Origin: Paracoccaceae bacterium
Lineage (GTDB): Bacteria > Pseudomonadota > Alphaproteobacteria > Rhodobacterales > Rhodobacteraceae
DNA length: 5,277 bases
Assembly (NCBI GenBank): GCA_007131465.1
Contig: SLQN01000251.1
Location: forward strand, 1-5,277
Reading direction: 5' to 3'
The position numbers were made by a program, and so were the translations under genes. Shown piece after piece: positions 1 through 5,277 of this stretch. Within the stretch, counting starts at the first letter, position 1, and the number at the start of each line of letters is the position of its first letter. The notes under the pieces are model-generated. The model worked only from the letters and a program-made list of their open reading frames with translations. It ran no database searches and was not told where the DNA came from.

Positions 1-1091
1 GATTTATAGAGGCCCCCGATGCGGTTCAGATCAGTGCTGCCTGCATATTGCTTGGCCAGACCCGCCACGAAGAACAGGTTTGCCTTCACGATGATGTGGT
101 GGACCAGATAGAACACGCCCCCCATCAGTGCCAGTGGCGTGTAAAGCGCCAGCCCCAGCGTCATGTAGCCGATCTGGCTGATGATGTGGAAGGACAGGAT
201 CTTGCGAAAATCGGTCTGCGCCGCAGCCCCGATCACGCCCGTGAACATGGTCAGCAGCGACACCCACAGAAGAATTTCATGCGTGAAGCCGACATCGCCC
301 ACAAAGACCAGCGTGAACATTCGCATCAGGGCATAGACACCGACCTTGGTCAGCAGCCCCGCGAAGACGGCTGAAATCGCGAAATAGGGCGTGTGATAGC
401 TGGCAGGCAACCAGAAGAACAGCGGAAAAACCGCCGCCTTCACGCCAAAGCCCACCATGAACATCATGGCGATGACCGTGATCAGCCCCTGATTGTCCGC
501 CGCTTCCACCGCGCCGCGCAGGTCGGCCATGTTCAGCGTGCCGGTGACGCCATAGAGAAGCCCGATGCCCGACAGGAACACCAGCGTCGAGACAAGGTTC
601 AGCGCCACATACTTGATGCCCGCGTCCAGTCGCTCCTTGCCGCCGCCGATGACCAGCAGCGAGAAGGATGCGATCAGCATCACTTCGAACCAGACATAAA
701 GGTTGAACAGATCGCCCGTCAGGAATGCACCGGTCACGCCCGCGATCAGCACCTGAAACAGCGCGTAGAAGCCCAGTCCCTCGGTTTCTTCCGGGATTTC
801 GCCCAACGCATAGACGGCGGTGGCCAGCCCCGTGATAGCCGTGATCACCACCATCACAGCGCTGAGGTAGTCGGCGACCAGCGTGATCCCGAACGGCGCG
901 TTCCAGTTCGACATCTGTGCCGCGACGACGCCTTCGTTCAGCACGGCGGCCATCAGCATGGCAGAGACGATCAGCGAGAGCACCGAGCCGCCCAGCGAGA
1001 TCCAGCGCCCGGACGGCGTGTTGCGCGCCAGATAGGCGACCACCGCCGTAGCAAAGGGCACGGCGATGGGCAGGACAAGAACCCAACTCAT
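1..1091 (-). CDS. mrpD: Mrp Na+/H+ antiporter subunit D (partial, 3' end off the window)
   Basis: Membrane subunit of the Mrp antiporter, homologous to the proton-pumping subunits of respiratory complex I (NuoL/M/N). Reading the minus strand from the ATG at 1091 gives an uninterrupted frame to the window edge, about 363 codons of a family length near 500, beginning MSWVLVLPIAVPF. The frame is hydrophobic almost throughout. Hallmarks are visible: the helix-5 glutamate in NLYVWFEVMLIASF (E136) and the helix-7 lysine in GFGVKAAVFPLFFWLP (K218). These sit one residue from E137 and K219, known as essential in Bacillus pseudofirmus MrpD. The helix with YLVHHIIVKANLFF (K336) is also typical. The start overlaps the mrpC stop by 4 bases (ATGA), and a strong AAAGGAGGA lies 9 bases upstream, so translation is probably coupled to mrpC. 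MrpA is the nearest relative, but gene order, length and lack of a C-terminal extension in the visible part favour MrpD. The C-terminal third is not visible. Confidence 0.96.
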   Translation of the reverse strand, partial: MSWVLVLPIAVPFATAVVAYLARNTPSGRWISLGGSVLSLIVSAMLMAAVLNEGVVAAQMSNWNAPFGITLVADYLSAVMVVITAITGLATAVYALGEIPEETEGLGFYALFQVLIAGVTGAFLTGDLFNLYVWFEVMLIASFSLLVIGGGKERLDAGIKYVALNLVSTLVFLSGIGLLYGVTGTLNMADLRGAVEAADNQGLITVIAMMFMVGFGVKAAVFPLFFWLPASYHTPYFAISAVFAGLLTKVGVYALMRMFTLVFVGDVGFTHEILLWVSLLTMFTGVIGAAAQTDFRKILSFHIISQIGYMTLGLALYTPLALMGGVFYLVHHIIVKANLFFVAGLAKQYAGSTDLNRIGGLYK

Positions 1092-1453
1092 TTCGGGGCG
1101 TCCTCCTTTGGTTCGGCAAAGCGCATCTCGTCTGTTTCGACCGTGTTCATGCGCCGATATCCTTCAAAGACCAGCGCGAGGGTGAAGGCCAGCAGACCAA
1201 AGCCGATGACGATGGCTGTCAGGACCAGGGCTTGCGGCAGCGCATTCCCGACAACGCCCAGCGGTGCATCCTCGCCATATGGCACAAGCGCGGGCGCGCC
1301 CTTGGTCATCCGGCCAGAGGCGAAAATCGTCAGGTTCACGGCGTTGGAGAGCAGCACCAATCCGAACAGGAAGCGCATGACATTGCGCGCCAGCATCAGG
1401 TAGACGGATGCAGCGGTCAGCACACCGATCACGATGGCAGTGAGGGCTTCCAT
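1088..1453 (-). CDS. mrpC: Mrp Na+/H+ antiporter subunit C
   Basis: Small NuoK-like membrane subunit of the Mrp complex, 121 residues (family usually about 110-125). Three membrane helices are readable at roughly residues 3-22, 27-46 and 73-97. The conserved signature ALPQALVLTAIVIGFG (residues 71-86) is present; many relatives have DPLPQALVLTAIVI here. A charged tail (residues 99-121, ending PKEDAPK) faces the cytoplasm if topology follows the family. I chose the ATG at 1453 rather than the in-frame ATG at 1477. It gives the standard N-terminus MEALTAIVIGV, lies 1 base after the mrpB stop, and has AGGAGG 9 bases upstream; the longer form would add eight polar residues and overlap mrpB by 23 bases. 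Its last codons contain the ribosome binding site for mrpD. Confidence 0.96.
   Translation of the reverse strand: MEALTAIVIGVLTAASVYLMLARNVMRFLFGLVLLSNAVNLTIFASGRMTKGAPALVPYGEDAPLGVVGNALPQALVLTAIVIGFGLLAFTLALVFEGYRRMNTVETDEMRFAEPKEDAPK
1101..1109 (-). promoter_or_regulatory. Ribosome binding site of mrpD
   Basis: On the minus strand this reads AAAGGAGGA, a near-perfect Shine-Dalgarno sequence 9 bases before the mrpD ATG at 1091. It lies within the codons for the KED of the MrpC tail and fixes the mrpD start. Confidence 0.85.
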
Positions 1454-1454
1454 C

Positions 1455-1877
1455 TCAGGTCTCCTCCTCGAATGCATAGGTCAGCGACAGGATGCCGCCC
1501 AGAACCACCAGATAGACGCCGATATCGAAGACCAGCACCGTGTTCAGCGAAAACGCGGCTGTCTCGTAGCTGTCGCCGCCGACCCAGTACCATTGCCCGG
1601 TGAAGAACGGATCGCCTGTAAAGACGGAGAACATCCCGGCCAGAAGCGCGACCCCCAGCCCGACCATGGCAATCGCCTCGGGCGAGATGCGCAGCGCCAG
1701 CCGGGCCTGTGCCGGGCCGCAGGCCAGTGAATAGACGATAAAGGCCACCGCTCCGATCAGCCCGCCGATGAAGCCCCCGCCGGGCAGGTGATGCCCGCGC
1801 AAGAGCATGAACAGCGAGAACACGAACAAAAGCGCCACCAGCAGACGGGCGGCAGCCGTGAAGATGATGGAATTCAT
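1455..1877 (-). CDS. mrpB: Mrp Na+/H+ antiporter subunit B
   Basis: MnhB-type membrane subunit, 140 residues, the usual length for a free-standing MrpB. Four hydrophobic segments are visible at about residues 5-25, 36-53, 69-86 and 112-134. Family motifs are the glycine-rich LPGGGFIGGL (31-40) and NTVLVFDIGVYLVVLGG (112-128). P32 and F36 match by position and context P37 and F41 of Bacillus pseudofirmus MrpB, which are known to matter for activity. The start ATG at 1877 overlaps the mrpA stop by 4 bases (ATGA). AAGGGG lies 7 bases upstream inside the mrpA tail codons, which suggests translational coupling. MrpB is not fused to MrpA, so this is the seven-subunit arrangement rather than the fused group 2 form. 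The end EEET is encoded by GAG GAG GAG ACC, which doubles as the mrpC ribosome binding site. Confidence 0.96.
   Translation of the reverse strand: MNSIIFTAAARLLVALLFVFSLFMLLRGHHLPGGGFIGGLIGAVAFIVYSLACGPAQARLALRISPEAIAMVGLGVALLAGMFSVFTGDPFFTGQWYWVGGDSYETAAFSLNTVLVFDIGVYLVVLGGILSLTYAFEEET
1463..1468 (-). promoter_or_regulatory. Ribosome binding site of mrpC
   Basis: Minus-strand AGGAGG, 9 bases before the ATG at 1453. It is formed by the GAG GAG GAG codons of the MrpB C-terminus. It sits inside the reading frame that would follow the alternative ATG at 1477 and so argues for the shorter MrpC. Confidence 0.85.
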
Positions 1878-4150
1878 TCCTTCCCCCCTTTGGCGGCGCG
1901 GGCGCGGGCCGCTCCTTTCAGCAGCGCGAACGCCCCCAAGGCAGCGATCAGGACCACCGCGATCTCGCCGAAGGTGTCGAGTGTGCGGAAATCCACGAGG
2001 ATGACATTGACGATGTTGCGCCCGAAGGCCTCGGTCCAGCTTGTGGCCTCGAAGAACTCGGTCAGGCGGCGGTCAAAGGGCTGATCGACGACCAGCAGCA
2101 GCACGACAGTTGTCAGCATGCCGACCGCCCCGGCCAGGACGCCATTGGCAAGGCTGTGTTTCTGCGCCCCTGTCGGGTCCAGATTTGGCATCTTGACGAA
2201 AGCCAGCGCCAACAGCACCACCACCAGCAATTCGACCAGCAACTGGGTGATGGCCACATCCGGGGCAGAATACATGATGAAGATCAGCGCAACCCCGATG
2301 CCCACCACACCCAGACCGGCCAGCGCCACGATCCGAGAGGAAGTCAGCAAGACCAGAACACTGCCCGCGATGATCAGGGCGGCCACACCCCATTCCATGA
2401 AGCTCAGCCCCCCCAGACCCAGCGTCAGCCCGCCCACATCGCGCGCCATCAGCGTGACAAAGACCGTCAGCGCGAAGACCGCGAATGTGGCGAACATGTA
2501 CTGACGCAGGACGCCAGTCTGGATCAGCCCGGTCTGGACCTTGGTGAAGGCCATGAATTTTTCCAGAAACACGTCCCAGCCTGCATCCAGATCGGGCGCG
2601 CGGGCCTCCAGCCGTGCCAACCGCGCGCGCAGGTCCTGATGGCGCAGGTAGATCAGGAAACCGAGGCCGAATGTCACAAGGCTGAGCACCAGCGGCAGGT
2701 TGAACCCGGCCCAGAGCTTGACCCGTCCGCCGGTATCGGGCGCGCCCATGACCGCCGCCACGGCAGGCTCGATCAGGTAATAGGCGGTCATCCCCGGCAA
2801 AAGGCCGAATAACAGCCCCAGTGTGCCCAGCGTGACCGGACCCAGCAGCATCGGCCACGGCCCTTCATGCGGTTCGTGCGGCAGATCGCCTTGCGGTCCG
2901 AAAAAGGGCTTGTAGGCCACGATCCCGGCCACGGCGAACATCAGGGCGAAAGCCGCCAGTGCCATCGGCAGCACAAACAGCCACAGCCGCATTTCCAGCG
3001 CCCCGGCATAGGCGACCTCCTTGGCGATGAAGCCCAGAAATGGCGGAATCCCGGCCATTGCAATGCCCGCAAGTGCTGCGACAGTGGCCGTGATCGGCAT
3101 GGCCTTCGCCAGCCCGCCCAGAACATTCGCGTCCCGCGTGCCGGTGGCGTGGTCGATGATGCCGATGGTCAGAAACAACCCTGCCTTGTACAGCGAATGC
3201 ACCAGCAGGAAGGTCATCGCCGCCGTGATCGCGTAGCCAGTGGAGCCTGCAAGGAACATAACCAGCGTGCCCAGCGCCATCAGCGTGGTATAGGCCAGCG
3301 TCTGTTTCAGGTCGGTCTGGCGCAGCGCCATGAAAGACGCGAACACCGCCGTCACGGCCCCGAAGATCGACAAGATCCAGATCCAGAGGTCGGATCCAGA
3401 TAGCGACGGATGCATCCGCGCCAGCAGATAGACCCCGGCCTTCACCATTGTTGCCGAATGCAGATAGGCCGAGACAGGCGTGGGAGCGGCCATCGCATTG
3501 GGCAGCCAGAAATGCAGCGGAACCTGCGCCGATTTGGTGAACGCGCCTGCCAGCACGAAAAACAGGATCAGCGTGTAATATTCCTGTCCCACAAGACTGC
3601 CCGAGGCGTTGATCTGCGACATCTCGAACGTGCCCTGGGTGATGCCCAGCAGGATGAAGCCCGCCAACAAGGCCAGCCCGCCCGCAGCCGTCAGCAACAG
3701 CGCCTGAAGGGCATTGCGGCGCGACTTCGGATCCGTATGGGAAAAGCCGATCAGCAGATAGGAGGTGAAGGTCGTCAACTCCCAGAACACGAACAGCGCG
3801 ATCAGGTTGTCCGCCAGCACCAGCCCCAGCATCGACAGCATGAAGCTGAACAGATACAAAGCGAAGCGGTCATATTGCGGATGGCCCGCCAGATATTTCG
3901 CGGCATAGAGCATCACCAGCGCGCCGATGCCGGTGATCAGAAGCGCAAACATCAGGCTCAGCCCGTCGATCCAGAAGGTCAGGTTCACATCAAGGCTGGG
4001 GATCCACGGGATGACCCAGGAAACGGGTTCGCCCGCAGCAACGACTGGCAGATATTGCAGGAAAAACACGAAAAGCAGCGCTGTAAGGGCTGATGTGCCG
4101 ATGCCTGAAACGGTTTTCCAGGGGGCATTGGGGTCCGAATGTTCCGCCAT
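1874..4150 (-). CDS. mrpA: Mrp Na+/H+ antiporter subunit A
   Basis: Largest subunit of the Mrp complex, 758 residues (Bacillus homologs are about 770-805). The N-terminal two thirds is a complex-I-like proton antiporter module. Helix-5 E124 lies in FVFWELTTFTSYLLIGF, helix-7 K206 in AGAFTKSAQVPLHFWLP, followed by APTPVSAYLHSATMVKAG (H231, K237), then K322 in HSLYKAGLF and K377 in FIAKEVAY. The C-terminal part holds an MbhD-like segment (about 590-655, with APDVAITQLLVELL, E640) and an MbhE-like segment (about 670-745, with FRTLDTFGEIAVVL, E729). These regions carry acidic residues linked to cation transport in characterised Mrp systems. It is the first gene of the operon. The ATG at 4150 is the only good start; AAAGGAG lies 13 bases upstream, further than usual. 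The N-terminus looks one helix shorter than B. subtilis MrpA: a single hydrophobic segment (about 18-38) precedes the WIPSLDVNLTF region. The frame has no interruption. Confidence 0.97.
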   Translation of the reverse strand: MAEHSDPNAPWKTVSGIGTSALTALLFVFFLQYLPVVAAGEPVSWVIPWIPSLDVNLTFWIDGLSLMFALLITGIGALVMLYAAKYLAGHPQYDRFALYLFSFMLSMLGLVLADNLIALFVFWELTTFTSYLLIGFSHTDPKSRRNALQALLLTAAGGLALLAGFILLGITQGTFEMSQINASGSLVGQEYYTLILFFVLAGAFTKSAQVPLHFWLPNAMAAPTPVSAYLHSATMVKAGVYLLARMHPSLSGSDLWIWILSIFGAVTAVFASFMALRQTDLKQTLAYTTLMALGTLVMFLAGSTGYAITAAMTFLLVHSLYKAGLFLTIGIIDHATGTRDANVLGGLAKAMPITATVAALAGIAMAGIPPFLGFIAKEVAYAGALEMRLWLFVLPMALAAFALMFAVAGIVAYKPFFGPQGDLPHEPHEGPWPMLLGPVTLGTLGLLFGLLPGMTAYYLIEPAVAAVMGAPDTGGRVKLWAGFNLPLVLSLVTFGLGFLIYLRHQDLRARLARLEARAPDLDAGWDVFLEKFMAFTKVQTGLIQTGVLRQYMFATFAVFALTVFVTLMARDVGGLTLGLGGLSFMEWGVAALIIAGSVLVLLTSSRIVALAGLGVVGIGVALIFIMYSAPDVAITQLLVELLVVVLLALAFVKMPNLDPTGAQKHSLANGVLAGAVGMLTTVVLLLVVDQPFDRRLTEFFEATSWTEAFGRNIVNVILVDFRTLDTFGEIAVVLIAALGAFALLKGAARARAAKGGKE
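1885..1890 (-). promoter_or_regulatory. Ribosome binding site of mrpB
   Basis: Minus-strand AAGGGG, 7 bases before the mrpB ATG at 1877, within the KGG codons at the end of mrpA. It is less canonical than the sites before mrpC and mrpD. The ATGA overlap with mrpA probably adds re-initiation by terminating ribosomes (inference). Confidence 0.55.
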
Positions 4151-4163
4151 CTTCGGGGTCGGG

Positions 4164-4170
4164 CTCCTTT
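4164..4170 (-). promoter_or_regulatory. Ribosome binding site of mrpA, long spacing
   Basis: Minus-strand AAAGGAG lies 13 bases before the ATG at 4150, longer than the usual 5-10. No other ATG, GTG or TTG lies between them in frame, and the frame is closed by a TGA at about 4250-4252. The 33 codons between that stop and the ATG encode polar residues, so an upstream start is not attractive. Confidence 0.6.
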
Positions 4171-4259
4171 GGTTGCATCCTTGCTGGCGGCCCTTACGGT
4201 GTCCGCCTGCATTATCTTTGGGCAGCTTTTTCCCATCTTGGCTGGCAATTCACAATTGG

Positions 4260-4288
4260 AATCGGCAATATTTTTCCGAAAATCGGCA
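4260..4288. repeat. Two-copy direct repeat AATCGGCA, 21-base period
   Basis: AATCGGCA occurs at 4260-4267 and again at 4281-4288. The 21-base offset puts both copies on the same DNA face. The second copy overlaps an inverted repeat CCGA-aaa-TCGG (4276-4286). Just to the left is another inverted repeat, CAATT-cac-AATTG (4246-4258). Such clustering in a divergent intergenic region could be a regulator binding site, but copies this short can arise by chance. Confidence 0.4.
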
Positions 4289-4411
4289 GGGTTGCGCTTT
4301 AAATGGCCGTCAGACCGGCAGTTGCGCGGCATCCCGGTCCCTCATAATGTGAGAGAAGGTGCCGGGGGCATTCTTGGCCAACCGGCCTGCCGCGCAAGGG
4401 AAAGGGCAGCG

Positions 4412-5277
4412 ATGACAAGGCCGGGACCGCGCAATCTGATCACTGATGTCGCCGGGCTGCGTGTGGGCAATGCCCATGACGCTGCCCTGCGCAGCGGGGT
4501 CACTGTGCTTTGTGCGGACCAACCCCTGCGCGCAGGCGTGCATGTGATGGGCGGTGCACCCGGCACGCGTGAGACAGAGCTGCTGGCCTCGGATCGGCTG
4601 GTGCAGGAGGTCGATGCGCTGGTCCTTTCGGGCGGGTCGGCCTTCGGGCTGGATGCCGCATCGGGGGTGATGGACGGCTTGCGGGCGCTGGGGCGCGGGT
4701 TTGCTGTGGGTGATATGCGCGTGCCGATTGTGCCCGCCGCGATCCTGTTCGATCTGGGAAATGGTGGCGCGAAGGACTGGGTTCGGAATCCTTACAGCGC
4801 GCTGGGCCTGGCCGCGTTGGAGAATGCTGCGCCCGAGTTTGCGTTGGGCAGCGCGGGTGCGGGGTTCGGCGCGACGACAGCGCGGCTCAAAGGCGGGCTC
4901 GGGTCGGCGTCATGGGTGCTGGAGGGGGGCATCACTGTCGGGGCCGTTGCAGCCGTCAACCCGGTGGGCTGCGTGACGATGGGGCAGGGGCCGCAGTTCT
5001 GGGCCGCCCCGTTCGAGGAGGGGGCAGAGTTCGGCAGCTGCGGGATGGGCCGGGCGGGGCCGGTCCTGCCCACGAAACTGTCGCGCGAGGCGACAACCCT
5101 TGCCATCGTTGCGACAGATGCAGCACTCGATCAGGCGCAACTGACGCGGATGGCGATTGCGGCGCATGACGGAATCGCGCGGGCCATCGTGCCCTCGCAC
5201 ACGCCCTTCGATGGCGATCTCGTGTTTGCTGTCTCGACCGCGACGCGCCCTGTTGCTGATGCCGCAGCGCTTCTGGA
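4412..5277 (+). CDS. P1-family (DmpA/NylC-like) N-terminal-nucleophile hydrolase, partial
   Basis: First 288 residues of a serine/threonine hydrolase of MEROPS family P1, which includes the aminopeptidase DmpA, beta-peptidyl aminopeptidases and the nylon-oligomer hydrolase NylC. These are made as one chain and self-cleave, freeing a Ser or Thr at the new N-terminus as nucleophile. Family signatures are PRNLITDVAGLRVGNA (6-21), MGGAPGTRETELL (47-58), LSGGSAFGLDAASGV (72-86) and KGGLGSASWVLEGG (160-173). From NylC (K189, N219, T267, D306, D308), the matching residues here are K160, N183, T228, D267 and D269; the last three share one constant offset of 39. Y128 may match NylC Y146. Self-cleavage is therefore predicted at Ala227-Thr228. 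No signal peptide is seen, so it is probably cytoplasmic. The ATG at 4412 is preceded by GGGAAAGGG about 6 bases upstream and gives the standard family N-terminus. The 3' end, perhaps 30-60 codons, is missing. The substrate cannot be told from sequence. Confidence 0.93.
   Translation, partial: MTRPGPRNLITDVAGLRVGNAHDAALRSGVTVLCADQPLRAGVHVMGGAPGTRETELLASDRLVQEVDALVLSGGSAFGLDAASGVMDGLRALGRGFAVGDMRVPIVPAAILFDLGNGGAKDWVRNPYSALGLAALENAAPEFALGSAGAGFGATTARLKGGLGSASWVLEGGITVGAVAAVNPVGCVTMGQGPQFWAAPFEEGAEFGSCGMGRAGPVLPTKLSREATTLAIVATDAALDQAQLTRMAIAAHDGIARAIVPSHTPFDGDLVFAVSTATRPVADAAALL

Larger units (their letters stand above)
4151..4411. promoter_or_regulatory. Divergent intergenic region between mrpA and the P1-family hydrolase gene
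   Basis: This 261-base stretch must hold the 5' ends of both divergent units. The part from about 4205 to 4350 is visibly more AT-rich than the flanking genes. Minus-strand GATAAT (4211-4216) could be a -10 for mrpA, about 60 bases from its start, but no good -35 sits at the right spacing. Plus-strand CATAAT (4343-4348) could be a -10 for the hydrolase gene; the nearest -35-like TTGCGC (4322-4327) is only 15 bases away. CATAAT lies within a small inverted repeat, CTCA-taatg-TGAG (4341-4353). The promoter calls are weak; that a promoter region lies here is an inference from the divergent layout. Confidence 0.5.

Noticed and set aside
90..189. A repeated GATGATGTGG at about 90-99 and 180-189
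   Set aside because: Both copies encode His-Ile-Ile in different conserved helices of MrpD (HHII and FHII), so protein sequence explains them.
277..1119. A 280-codon open frame on the minus strand overlapping mrpD
   Set aside because: It is a shifted frame of mrpD, low in complexity and rich in Arg and Gly. The mrpD frame itself gives an unbroken, motif-bearing membrane protein to the window edge.
393..1403. A 336-codon open frame on the plus strand opposite mrpD and mrpC
   Set aside because: Its translation is rich in Arg, His, Gln and Asp with no recognisable domain, the pattern expected opposite a GC-rich membrane-protein gene. The minus strand is fully explained by mrpD and mrpC.
2156..2812. 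A 218-codon open frame on the plus strand opposite mrpA, and similar ones at 2867-3403 and 3410-4093
   Set aside because: All are Gln/His/Arg-rich mirror translations of hydrophobic codons, without a convincing ribosome site or family resemblance.
2073..2858. A 261-codon open frame on the minus strand inside mrpA
   Set aside because: It is an out-of-frame shadow of mrpA; the product is Arg/Gly/Ala-rich without motifs, while mrpA is intact across the same bases.
3990..4178. A small minus-strand open frame starting just upstream of mrpA, as a possible leader peptide
   Set aside because: It runs into mrpA out of frame and has no attenuator-like hairpin or biased codon run, so there is no positive evidence.
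4341..4353. CTCA-taatg-TGAG inverted repeat as a terminator
   Set aside because: The stem is only 4 base pairs with no T-run after it, and it lies upstream of a gene rather than after one.
4310..4566. Minus-strand open frames overlapping the start of the hydrolase gene
   Set aside because: They overlap the well-supported plus-strand coding start and have no recognisable product; best explained by GC-rich composition.

Overview
This GC-rich window comes from a bacterial chromosome. Codon choice, the GGC/GCC-rich composition and the protein sequences fit an alphaproteobacterium, most likely of the Rhodobacter/Roseobacter group. That placement is inference from sequence style, not a computed result.

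Positions 1-4150, all on the minus strand, hold the front of an Mrp (Mnh/Pha) multisubunit Na+/H+ antiporter operon in the order mrpA-mrpB-mrpC-mrpD. mrpA, mrpB and mrpC are complete. mrpD runs off the left edge with about 364 of an expected ~500 codons present. mrpE, mrpF and mrpG would be expected just beyond position 1. MrpA and MrpB are separate proteins, as in the seven-gene (group 1) layout. Junctions are very tight: a 4-base ATGA overlap (A/B), a 1-base gap (B/C) and a 4-base ATGA overlap (C/D). The ribosome binding site of each downstream gene lies inside the last codons of the gene before it. The complex exports Na+ (or other monovalent cations) in exchange for protons, and supports pH and sodium tolerance. 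MrpA and MrpD are the two complex-I-like proton-pumping subunits, MrpC is NuoK-like, and MrpB and the MrpA C-terminus form the part thought to carry cation transport.

Positions 4151-4411 are a 261-base divergent intergenic region. It is more AT-rich than its surroundings and holds a two-copy 8-base direct repeat spaced two helical turns apart, short inverted repeats and weak promoter-like hexamers. No RNA gene or clear terminator was seen.

Positions 4412-5277, plus strand, hold the first 288 codons of a P1-family (DmpA/NylC-like) self-cleaving N-terminal-nucleophile hydrolase, truncated by the right edge. The full set of catalytic positions known from the nylon-oligomer hydrolase NylC can be located. 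Nothing links its function to the antiporter apart from the shared divergent intergenic region.

No clearly new system was found. The items most worth a second look are the short MrpA N-terminus, which appears to lack the usual first membrane helix, the Ala-Thr self-cleavage site of the hydrolase, and the repeat cluster in the divergent intergenic region.
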